In this document: piece after piece, positions 28,748 through 35,672 of the stretch
Position numbering within the stretch: the stretch's first letter is position 1
Layout of the letters: each line of letters opens with the position of its first letter
Assembly (NCBI RefSeq): GCF_025449215.1
Contig: NZ_CP104900.1
Span: 3,968,001-4,032,000, forward strand
Direction of reading: 5' to 3'
Source of the DNA: Shewanella seohaensis
Lineage (GTDB): Bacteria; Pseudomonadota; Gammaproteobacteria; Enterobacterales; Shewanellaceae
Length of the DNA stretch: 64,000 nucleotides
Notes under the pieces: model-generated
What the model was told of the DNA's origin: nothing
Database searches by the model: none
The model's input: only the letters and a program-made list of their open reading frames with translations
Program-made: the position numbers and the translations under genes

Positions 28748-29455
28748 TCACTCGGGAGCTTGCTCCAGAGCGAGTGATTGTGGTGTGAACAGCAGCGCCG
28801 CCGTCCAACTTAATAAACTCCCAAGCCCAATCCACTCCAGCAATGCTGGCCACCACAAATCGGGCCTAGGCAGTTGCAACACCATTTCTTGATAGAAGGG
28901 TCTGTCCCCCTCGGTTAAACCCAGCTCTAATAAGGGCGCGTAGAGAAAGGTCATCATGCTCAGCAACACCACCAGCGCCAACAATAGCGTTAAGGGTTGC
29001 CGCCTCTGTGAATTAAGCCCAGCCCACAGCAGATAACAGATTGCACTCGAACTACCGAAATAGAAAAACCATTTCAGGGCAAGGATATGCAGATGATACA
29101 CATTGACCGGAAACAAACCGACGCAGGCCAAGGCTAAAAACGTCAGCGCCAGCGCGCAGTAGAAGGGATAGCCCCAAAAACCACTTACGGTTTGCAAGGA
29201 TGAAAGGCAATAAAACACAATGCTTAAACTGCCAAAAAATAACCCACCATTAAGCACCACCGCTAAGGATGAATGCCCATAGGTGCCCAATTCACTCAAG
29301 GTATGATTCAAAAAGTTGAAGGCTCGAGTCTCGGTATGATCGAAGCCTAACACCGCCACCGCTATCCCAAGCAATAATCCAAAAATACCAATAAAACCAA
29401 ACTTAGTGGCGAGCGCAAAACCTCTTGTCGCGACATTCATTTTTGTAACAGTCAT
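28748..29455 (-). CDS. DUF998-like integral membrane protein
   Basis: A 235-residue protein with about six hydrophobic helices (FGFIGIFGLLLGIAVAVLGF; VVLNGGLFFGSLSIVFYCL; ALALTFLALACVGLFP; LTLLLALVVLLSMMTFLYAP). The NHTLSELGTYGHS...LNGGLF block resembles DUF998 membrane proteins. No enzymatic motif. Converges on ubiV with 29 bases between, and stands alone. Function unknown. Confidence 0.65.
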   Translation of the reverse strand: MTVTKMNVATRGFALATKFGFIGIFGLLLGIAVAVLGFDHTETRAFNFLNHTLSELGTYGHSSLAVVLNGGLFFGSLSIVFYCLSSLQTVSGFWGYPFYCALALTFLALACVGLFPVNVYHLHILALKWFFYFGSSSAICYLLWAGLNSQRRQPLTLLLALVVLLSMMTFLYAPLLELGLTEGDRPFYQEMVLQLPRPDLWWPALLEWIGLGSLLSWTAALLFTPQSLALEQAPE

Positions 29456-30159
29456 GGATAATTTAGCTAAACAAAAGTAGTACTAACTTACATGGAATTG
29501 AAAATAATTAAAGCGGCGTCCATCCTCTTTAGGAGAAATATTTTATTTCACCACTATTTACGCTTATTTAGTCACTCGCGCGCAGTTCCCGCCCTTAGTC
29601 AATATTCAATTTAAAATATGCAAATACCGAGTCAAAACCGCATAAAAATGCACAACCCATTCAGCAAGGCCGAGCTTATTGTCAGCGATAACCTCGCCAT
29701 TACAATTTGGGTTAACTATTTAACATTGTATGGTGAGCGACTGAAGCCCTAATCGCATTAACGGATAAAAAAACCGCAAAAGCGGAATATTCGAAGAATC
29801 TAAGGGAAAAATTTGTACAAAATCACCCTCGACCGCTAACAACATCAAGAATAAAACAACTCGATAAACACGCTGCAACACACAGATTTAATTGCATGAT
29901 TTAGTTAATCAAATACCTTATCAGCACGCAATATTCGCCAAGATAAGCATGCAGAAATGGCCCAAATAACTATGCTATTTTGCTGCTTATCTCAAACAAA
30001 TTTCCGAATCGTTTTACATAGCGCCGCTAAGCGAGTAATCTTCCCCCTTCTCGATTTTGAGTTGAATGAAAATGCACCTAACATCCGCCTAACATGCGGC
30101 TTTGAGGGGCAATTTGTTCAAGTTTATTTGTGCGACTCGTACTTTTAAGGTGTACACCA
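29456..30159. other. 704-base AT-rich intergenic region, with a terminator-like hairpin
   Basis: No convincing gene. AT-rich and lacking the codon character of its neighbours. A possible minus-strand terminator, CCGC-TTTT-GCGG followed by seven T, lies at 29767-29784 although no minus-strand gene ends there. The segment before 30160 presumably holds the promoter of the YjiH-type gene. Confidence 0.5.
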
Positions 30160-31518
30160 TTGGCTACTGAACATAAAAACCGCAACATTAAGACGATACT
30201 CACCTTTATCGTCCCTTCGCTGATCGGTCTGCTGCTGTTTATGACCCCTATCAGCTACAACGATGCGATTACTATTCCTATCGCAATCATCTCTAAAGCA
30301 TTGCAAAGCGTGTTAAGCGATGTATTAACCTTAATCGTGACTGTGATTGTTGTCGCCATGGCCTTGTCTTCGTTGCTGACTAAGTTACTCAAACCTAAGT
30401 TTGTGCTGAACAATCACTTCCTCAATGGGTTACTCAACATCAGCCCGCTCTGGCTTGCGACGCGCGTCGTCGGCGCCATCTTTATCGTGCTAACCTATTT
30501 AGGCATTGGCCCCGAAGCCATTAACTCTTCAAGCACTGGCGCCTTAGTACTGAACGACCTGTTACCTGTACTCTTCTCGGTGTTTATCTTCGCCGGTATG
30601 TTACTGCCGCTGCTGTTAAACTTCGGTCTATTAGAGCTATTTGGCACCCTGCTGACCAAAGTCATGCGCCCCGTGTTTAACCTACCAGGTCGCAGCGCCA
30701 TCGACTGTATGGCCTCTTGGTTAGGTGATGGTAGCGTTGGTATTTTGCTGACTAGCAAGCAATACGAAGCGCGTTTTTACACCCAAAGGGAAGCCGCGGT
30801 TATCGGTACCACCTTCTCGGCGGTGTCAATTACCTTCAGCTTAGTGGTGATCTCTCAGGTGAAGTTGGAGCAAATGTTTGTGCCCTTCTACCTGACCGTA
30901 TGTTTAGCGGGTTTTGCGGCGGCCGTGATTGTGCCTAAGCTGCCACCACTGTCGTGGAAAAAAGATAACTATATCGACGATACGCCACGTCAACCCGACG
31001 ATGAGATGATCCCCGCAGGACACGGCGCACTCTCATGGGGCTTTGATAAAGCACTCGAAAAAGCCGCTAGTGCTGGTGGTGTCAAAGCCGTTCTAAATGA
31101 AGGGATTAAAAACGTTATCGATATGGTATTTGGCATTATCCCAGTGGTAATGGCCATTGGTACCACGGCGCTGATCATCGCCGAGCATACGCCTATCTTC
31201 AATTACTTAGGTATGCCATTCATTCCGTTATTGGAACTGCTGCATATCCCAGAAGCGACCGAAGCCTCTAAAACAATCGTTGTCGGCTTTGCCGATATGT
31301 TTATCCCGTCGATTTTAGCCAGCTCTATCGAATCGGATATGACCCGCTTTGTGATTGCCGCCTTATCGGTAACGCAGCTGATTTACATGAGTGAAGTGGG
31401 CGCACTGCTGATTGGCAGTAAGATCCCAGTGAATTTTGTTGAGCTTTTTGTCGTGTTCGTACTGCGTACCTTAGTCACTCTGCCAGTCATTGCAGGCGTG
31501 GCTCACCTGCTGTTCTAA
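30160..31518 (+). CDS. YjiH family membrane protein (nucleoside-recognition/Gate domain)
   Basis: A 452-residue polytopic membrane protein with about ten hydrophobic segments and a Gate-like core (GRSAIDCMASWLGDGSVGILLTSKQY in parts; VVGFADMFIPSILASSI). It resembles the YjiH branch of the nucleoside-recognition family, thought to be transporters of unknown substrate. The start is TTG at 30160, with TAAGGTG at 30146-30152 as ribosome-binding site; the frame extends to 30130 without a better site. Single gene with its own terminator. Confidence 0.78.
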   Translation: MATEHKNRNIKTILTFIVPSLIGLLLFMTPISYNDAITIPIAIISKALQSVLSDVLTLIVTVIVVAMALSSLLTKLLKPKFVLNNHFLNGLLNISPLWLATRVVGAIFIVLTYLGIGPEAINSSSTGALVLNDLLPVLFSVFIFAGMLLPLLLNFGLLELFGTLLTKVMRPVFNLPGRSAIDCMASWLGDGSVGILLTSKQYEARFYTQREAAVIGTTFSAVSITFSLVVISQVKLEQMFVPFYLTVCLAGFAAAVIVPKLPPLSWKKDNYIDDTPRQPDDEMIPAGHGALSWGFDKALEKAASAGGVKAVLNEGIKNVIDMVFGIIPVVMAIGTTALIIAEHTPIFNYLGMPFIPLLELLHIPEATEASKTIVVGFADMFIPSILASSIESDMTRFVIAALSVTQLIYMSEVGALLIGSKIPVNFVELFVVFVLRTLVTLPVIAGVAHLLF

Positions 31519-31540
31519 GCGCAACATCACCTTAAATATC

Positions 31541-31573
31541 AAGGGGAGTCAGATTAACTGACTCCCCTTTTTA
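31541..31573 (+). terminator. Terminator of the YjiH-type gene
   Basis: AAGGGGAGTCAG (31541-31552) and CTGACTCCCCTT (31558-31569) form a 12-bp perfect stem with loop ATTAA and trailing T-run. Confidence 0.9.
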
Positions 31574-31653
31574 TACTGTACAAACTCCACTCGTAACCAC
31601 ACTACTCAGTTTAAGAATAAAAGCAAAATAGCCATATGATCTGCTCAACGAAT

Positions 31654-31763
31654 TTATTGCCATTGTTTCCCCAGTGACACGCCGTGAATATATCCCTATA
31701 GGCTCGACGGCGACATCCATGTCGCCAACGGTCACTGGTGCCCCAATGCCAATTTTAACTACC
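31654..31763 (+). repeat. 110-bp structured repeat, copy A
   Basis: Aligns without gaps to the reverse complement of 34265-34374 (about 80% identity by hand count). Predicted elements: an outer stem CAGTGAC (31672-31678) with GTCACTG (31731-31737); hairpin 1 TATA-TCCC-TATA (31689-31700); hairpin 2 GGCGACAT-CC-ATGTCGCC (31709-31726). All three are kept in copy B by compensatory changes. It lies just inside the left edge of the accessory island. An ORF could be drawn through it, but the conserved property is the pairing. Confidence 0.82.
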
Positions 31764-31856
31764 CATTTACTGTATGTACGCAAAAAGCAAAGGGACAAAA
31801 ATCGGTTAGGTTATTAACTCTAACTTATGAGTTTCGGATTACAATTTCTATGGAGA

Positions 31857-31979
31857 TAACGCCCTGTTAAGGTGTGAGCAACGCAATACCAATGCTCCCG
31901 CATACCACCTTAACCGCTAAAACCAACGCATAGTAAAAATGCCACGCGTTGCGAATCACTCTTAAACAGTTTGTTAGGC
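31857..31979 (-). repeat. attC recombination site, Vibrio (VCR-like) type
   Basis: Read on the minus strand it begins GCCTAAC (31979-31973), continues AAACTGTTTAAGAGTGATT, CGCAACGCGTGGCATTTTT and ACTATGCGTTGG, and ends CACACCTTAACAGGGCGTT near 31858. The ends pair with each other (CTGTTTAAGAGTGA against TCACACCTTAACAG), as an attC must, and the length of about 123 bases is typical of Vibrio cassettes. It lies directly downstream of the GIY-YIG ORF in the same orientation. Confidence 0.85.
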
Positions 31980-32527
31980 ATTTAATACCACGTGAGCTAT
32001 GCCTTGTTAAACATTGGCCTTAATTTATAAATTAACTCATGCTCTAAAAACATTAATTCGCGCAAATCATTTTCCAGCCAAATCGCGATTTTAATGTCAA
32101 AGCTTGGAATTAGCTTACCCAAATGGTATTCACCGATATATCCGAGGTCTATTTCATATTCTCCGTCTTGAAAAAGGACATCTTCAGAATACTTATCGAT
32201 ATGATTACCGCTGGTTTTCCAATGACGATATAAACGTTTATTCAGTTGCTTAGTTTTACCAACGTATAATGGTGCAAAATCTACAACATCACCGTCAAGT
32301 CGGTAGCTATCAAAAAAGAAATAACAACCTATATTTGATCGCAATTTTTCACCAGAAAACGGATAAGAAAAAATTTCCAGAAACCTATCCATATGATCTA
32401 ATGAGCTTGCTCTGATAAAACAATCTGGAAGTTTTACTAACTTTGACAGAAAGTAATCTTTTTCATCTTCAAAAAACTCTTCTTGATAACAAACCGAATT
32501 TTCCATACATCTCCAATATATGCCTAA
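31858..32527 (-). mobile_element. Lone integron gene cassette (GIY-YIG ORF plus attC)
   Basis: The cassette runs from the recombination point in G/TTAGGC (minus strand, 32528-32522) through the ORF to the attC end. It has the standard form: boundary heptamer, 15-20 bases, one ORF, attC. No integrase gene or second attC is present, so it is an orphan cassette. The sequence beyond the attC (TTATCTCC) is not the TTRRRY expected in an array, suggesting insertion at a secondary site. Confidence 0.8.
31997..32506 (-). CDS. GIY-YIG-like nuclease-fold protein carried by an integron cassette
   Basis: A 169-residue protein. The GIY-YIG core appears as GCYFFFDSYRL ... APLYVGKTKQLNKRLYRHWKTSG, where the YVGKT strand and the Arg/His helix match the family, and the C-terminal LEHELIYKLRPMFN supplies the conserved Glu and final Asn region. 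The first GIY is degenerate (GCY), so catalysis is uncertain. The N-terminal 60 residues match nothing I recognise. Start ATG at 32506 with GGAG just upstream. Its AT-rich composition contrasts with the host genes. It could be a defence or DNA-processing protein, a common cassette cargo; that is a guess. Confidence 0.68.
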   Translation of the reverse strand: MENSVCYQEEFFEDEKDYFLSKLVKLPDCFIRASSLDHMDRFLEIFSYPFSGEKLRSNIGCYFFFDSYRLDGDVVDFAPLYVGKTKQLNKRLYRHWKTSGNHIDKYSEDVLFQDGEYEIDLGYIGEYHLGKLIPSFDIKIAIWLENDLRELMFLEHELIYKLRPMFNKA

Positions 32528-32559
32528 CATCTATGGACACCCCATTTTTTGCAAGAAAA

Positions 32560-32760
32560 ATCAACCGATAACAAATGTGGTTTTGCAGCCATCTATTCGG
32601 ATTCCTTGTAAGAGACTCGCTCTTGATCCCCGATGAACTTCGCTGACTTGGCTCTAATCATTTTATCGTTTTCTAAGAAACGATGTTAGGCACAGAGTTT
32701 CCAAGTCACGGTCTAACCTGTCTTGTCATCACTTGCTTTCACTTAGCAAAACTGGATGTA
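32560..32760 (-). ncRNA. Predicted bridge RNA (seekRNA) in the 3' end of the IS1111 element
   Basis: The minus-strand transcript can fold as GACUUGG (32707-32701) with CCAAGUC (32651-32645), then CUCU with AGAG, then an internal loop, closed by hairpin AUCGUUU-CUUAGA-AAACGAU (32684-32665). The 5' side of the loop contains UGCCUAACAUC (32692-32682), complementary to 11 bases of the transposase-orientation strand at the right flank (GATGTTAGGCA). The 3' side contains AAAAUGAU (32664-32657), 7/8 identical to the reconstructed left target ATAATGAT. This matches the two-guide target loop known for IS110-family bridge RNAs. RNA boundaries are approximate, and the donor loop was not resolved. Confidence 0.62.
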
Positions 32761-32771
32761 CTTTTATTTAC

Positions 32772-33794
32772 TTAATAGGTTCGTCCTACGCTAAAACTTT
32801 CTTCTTTGGCTAATATGGCCCAAGAGATACGAACCAGTTTATTTGCTAATGCCACTATCACTTTGTTTTTATGCATTCTCTTGAGCAACGAGGTTACCCA
32901 TTCAAAGAACGGTTTTCCTTCTTTTAAATGCCTAATCACCGCTCTAGCTCCATGGATAAACATGCGTCTTAAGTAGGTATCTCCTCGCTTACTGATACCT
33001 AGCAGTAGTGACTTACCTCCGCTAGAGTGCTGGCTTGGTACTAACCCCATCCAAGCGGATAACTGACGCCCTGATGAAAACGCTTTTGCATCACCAATAC
33101 TGGCAATTAATGCGGATGATGTTAAGCGACCAACACCTGGGATCTGTCTTACTTTCTGACACTCATCACTGACTTCACTCGTGAGATCTATCTGCTTATC
33201 CAAATATTCTGCATACTGTTCGAGCTCCCTCAAACGTGTTTGCATTAAACTAATGTGCTCAACTAGCAGCTTTGGCAACTTATGCTCGACCAAGCTAAAA
33301 CCTTCTCTAAACCATTTTCTTAGCTGAAATCTTCCTGCAGGAACACTAACACCAAATTCTTGAAGGCTTGCCCTGATTCTATTGATTAATGCGGTACGGT
33401 CTCTGATTACGCCTTCTCTTTCTCGATGAAGCAGCAATAAAGCTTGTTGCTCTTCACTTTTAACAGAAACAAATCGCATCGTGGGGCGGCGAACCGCTTC
33501 GCAAATCGCTTCAGCATCAGCCATATCGTTCTTATTTGTTTTTACATAAGGCTTAACATACTGAGGTGGCATGAGTTTGACTTCATGACCCAGCTTTTTT
33601 ATTTCTCGTGCCCAATAATGAGAACTAGAACATGCTTCCATTCCAATCAGACAAGGAGCAATATTGCTCAAAAATTTAATGACTTGATTTCTTTTTAGTG
33701 ATCTATTAATCAGTTTTTTCCCTGTCTTATCAAACGCACATAATTGAAAAACAGACTTTACTAGATCAATTCCGATTGTATAAATATCACTCAT
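32772..33794 (-). CDS. IS1111-type transposase (DEDD recombinase)
   Basis: A 340-residue intact transposase. The N-terminal RuvC-like DEDD domain has YTIGIDLVKSVFQ (first Asp), LIGMEACSSSHYWA (Glu) and TNKNDMADAEAI (paired Asp). The C-terminal Tnp_20 domain has IPGVGRLTSSALIASIGD and GLVPSQHSSGGKSLLLGISKRGDTYLRRM (in parts) with the conserved serine region, then HGARAVI. No frameshift or stop, so the element may be active. It acts with a structured RNA from the element's non-coding end. The downstream position of that end is the IS1111 arrangement. Confidence 0.93.
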   Translation of the reverse strand: MSDIYTIGIDLVKSVFQLCAFDKTGKKLINRSLKRNQVIKFLSNIAPCLIGMEACSSSHYWAREIKKLGHEVKLMPPQYVKPYVKTNKNDMADAEAICEAVRRPTMRFVSVKSEEQQALLLLHREREGVIRDRTALINRIRASLQEFGVSVPAGRFQLRKWFREGFSLVEHKLPKLLVEHISLMQTRLRELEQYAEYLDKQIDLTSEVSDECQKVRQIPGVGRLTSSALIASIGDAKAFSSGRQLSAWMGLVPSQHSSGGKSLLLGISKRGDTYLRRMFIHGARAVIRHLKEGKPFFEWVTSLLKRMHKNKVIVALANKLVRISWAILAKEESFSVGRTY

Positions 33795-33843
33795 GACGGT
33801 CTCCTTTTAAACTGACTTCCTCAGTATAGAAGGGGTGTCCATT

Positions 33844-34264
33844 TCATTATTTTATTAGTGCGCATGCGCGCTTATCACGTTAGACCAGTGAAAACGAGCA
33901 CGGTTAACTATCTGTATGCAAAGAACTTATCAGCTTTCTGCCAAATACACCATCTGGAAAAACGCGCATGCGCGTTTTCCAGACCTATTAACTAAAATTC
34001 AGTTACTATATTCACCTGATTTTATAGGGTTTTATTTATTGCTGATGGAATTAGTGCGCACTGATTTTGTCTAAAAATCATACCAAAACACCTAAATTTA
34101 AATATGACTGTATAGCCATACATTATTAGCCGTTTAGCGGTAGGGCCAAACATAGGTAACTAGATGAAAATTTGTATGGCAACAAGAGTAGGTATTTTCG
34201 ATTGAGATAACGAGCTGAAACACGAAAAGGGATAAAAAGCTTTTAGCCAAATGAACAGTTCAAT
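33844..34264. other. AT-rich non-coding segment with GCGCATGCGC palindromes
   Basis: No gene recognised. GCGCATGCGC occurs at 33860-33869 and again within a hairpin at 33954-33982, whose core AAAACGCGCATGCGCGTTTT (33959-33978) is flanked by CTGG and CCAG. ATTAGTGCGCA is directly repeated at 33854-33864 and 34050-34060. These may mark the remains of a small inserted element. The left end joins the insertion sequence. Confidence 0.5.
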
Positions 34265-34374
34265 GGTCGTTAAGATTGCCATTGTTGCAACTGTGACCGT
34301 TGGCGGCATGGATGCCGCCGTCGAGCCCTCAAGGATGAGTTCATGGCGTGTCACAGGGGAAACAATGACAATTC
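34265..34374 (-). repeat. 110-bp structured repeat, copy B
   Basis: Reverse-oriented partner of 31654-31763. On the plus strand the stems are CTGTGAC (34291-34297) with GTCACAG (34350-34356), GGCGGCAT (34302-34309) with ATGCCGCC (34312-34319), and CTCA (34328-34331) with TGAG (34336-34339). Compared with copy A, the differences inside stems come in complementary pairs. It marks the right edge of the accessory island, 213 bases before the metallophosphoesterase gene. The 34375-34587 remainder holds nothing recognised. Confidence 0.82.
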
Positions 34375-34587
34375 ATCCAGCACACCAAGCGATAATACAA
34401 TCTAGCTTTAGGCAAAAGTAAGTTAAATCCTCCAGCCAGTTCTCATTGCATCCAGATCCAAATCTTGATGGTTAAGTTCAAGTTAATCCAACTTACTGTC
34501 ATCTGCATGTCACTTAAGCTTCATCATTCAGTCAAAGCCCGTCACTAATCTCTAAGGCAGTCAACAGCCGCATAGGGTGAATATGAG

Positions 34588-35670
34588 ATGACTGGAGCTA
34601 ATTACAGGGGACTTGATCGCACGCTTATCGACGCACTCAAGACTCCCCGCAACTCTTCCCGTAACACTCCCTCCAACTCTTCCGACAATGCTCCATCCAG
34701 TGTTTACGACACTTCCTTCTCAACCCCACATATTGCCAACGCCAGCAACGCCGCAAATAGCCAAACCATCACAGTCAACGCCCTCTGGCTATCGGATATC
34801 CATCTCGGTTGTAAGGATTGCAAAGCCGACTATCTGTTAAGCCTATTAAATACCGTGCGTTGTCAGCACTTGTATCTGGTCGGCGATATTGTGGATTTAT
34901 GGGCGCTCAAACGCCGCCTGCACTGGCCCGAGAGTCACAATAAGGTATTGCAAAAACTGATTGAACTGGCACAAAACGGCACTCAGGTGATATATCTGCC
35001 GGGTAATCACGATGAGTTAATCAAGCCCTATGCCGAACTGACGCTACTGAACATCAAGATTGCTCGCCAACATATTCATCAGGGGATTGGCGGCCACAAA
35101 CTATTAATGCTGCATGGCGATCAGTTCGATGCCGATGTTTGCGTTGGCCGCTTCTACGCCATCTTGGGAGATCATCTCTACGACTTGTTGCTGTTCCTCA
35201 ACCGCAATCTCCATCGCCTGCGTGAGCGTTTAGGCTACCCGTATTGGTCACTCGCCAGCTATATCAAATCCCGCGTGGGCAAGGCGCAGACGGCTATCGC
35301 CCGTTTTCGCCAAGCCGTAGTGAATTATGCCCAGCACTATGATGTGGACGGCGTGATCTGCGGCCATATCCACCAGCCAGAGCTATCGGTTCACGCTCGA
35401 GATAACCAATACAGCACGCCGGATAAGCGCCAGATAATCTATGCCAATGATGGCGACTGGGTCGAAAACTGCAGCCTGATCACCGAAACCTTAAACGGGG
35501 AATTACAGCTCTGCCGCTGGAACGAGCAAAGCGTAAACCTCGATATTCTGAGCAGTATTGTGCTGGCGCAAACGCCACCCACAGCGCCTGTTAACGCCCC
35601 AAAACCTATTCCACAAACGGCCACACACAGCCCCAAACAAGCAGAAATCCAACCAAGGGATGTTGCCTAA
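34588..35670 (+). CDS. LpxH-like calcineurin-type metallophosphoesterase
   Basis: A 360-residue protein. After a Ser/Asn/Thr-rich, probably disordered N-terminus (to about residue 62), the dimetal phosphoesterase motifs come in order: LWLSDIHLGC, LVGDIVDLWAL, LPGNHDE, LMLHGDQFD and CGHIHQPE. The spacing resembles UDP-2,3-diacylglucosamine hydrolase relatives rather than LpxH itself, which is shorter. The tail after residue 325 is Pro/Thr-rich. The stop is two bases before the acyltransferase ATG, so both are one operon, suggesting a joint role in envelope lipid modification. AGGGTG upstream is a plausible ribosome-binding site. Confidence 0.83.
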   Translation: MTGANYRGLDRTLIDALKTPRNSSRNTPSNSSDNAPSSVYDTSFSTPHIANASNAANSQTITVNALWLSDIHLGCKDCKADYLLSLLNTVRCQHLYLVGDIVDLWALKRRLHWPESHNKVLQKLIELAQNGTQVIYLPGNHDELIKPYAELTLLNIKIARQHIHQGIGGHKLLMLHGDQFDADVCVGRFYAILGDHLYDLLLFLNRNLHRLRERLGYPYWSLASYIKSRVGKAQTAIARFRQAVVNYAQHYDVDGVICGHIHQPELSVHARDNQYSTPDKRQIIYANDGDWVENCSLITETLNGELQLCRWNEQSVNLDILSSIVLAQTPPTAPVNAPKPIPQTATHSPKQAEIQPRDVA

Positions 35671-35672
35671 TC

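Larger units (their letters stand above)
32532..33843 (-). mobile_element. IS110-family insertion sequence, IS1111 group
   Basis: About 1.3 kb. Inverted repeats ATGGACACCCC (32533-32543) and GGGGTGTCCAT (33832-33842) lie at or just inside the ends, which separates the IS1111 group from IS110 proper. One transposase gene on the minus strand, a short upstream end (48 bases) and a long non-coding downstream end (about 230 bases). Both flanks carry the dinucleotide TC (plus strand: 32530-32531 and 33844-33845), which may be the crossover core. The right flank, in transposase orientation, is the cassette boundary GATGTTAGGC. Confidence 0.85.

Noticed and set aside
30072..30098. Second attC site suggested by two CCTAACAT motifs
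   Set aside because: No paired partner end or attC-like central region follows, so this is probably chance.
29957..30148. 63-codon plus-strand ORF before the YjiH-type gene
   Set aside because: No family resemblance and no clear ribosome-binding site, and it ends inside the presumed promoter and ribosome-binding region of the real gene.
31571..31798. 75-codon minus-strand ORF
   Set aside because: It runs through structured repeat A and the preceding terminator; the conserved property of the segment is base pairing, not reading frame.
33444..33698. 84-codon ORF antisense to the transposase
   Set aside because: Shadow of the strongly supported transposase frame.
34160..34354. 64-codon minus-strand ORF
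   Set aside because: It overlaps structured repeat B and is not homologous in frame to the ORF through copy A.
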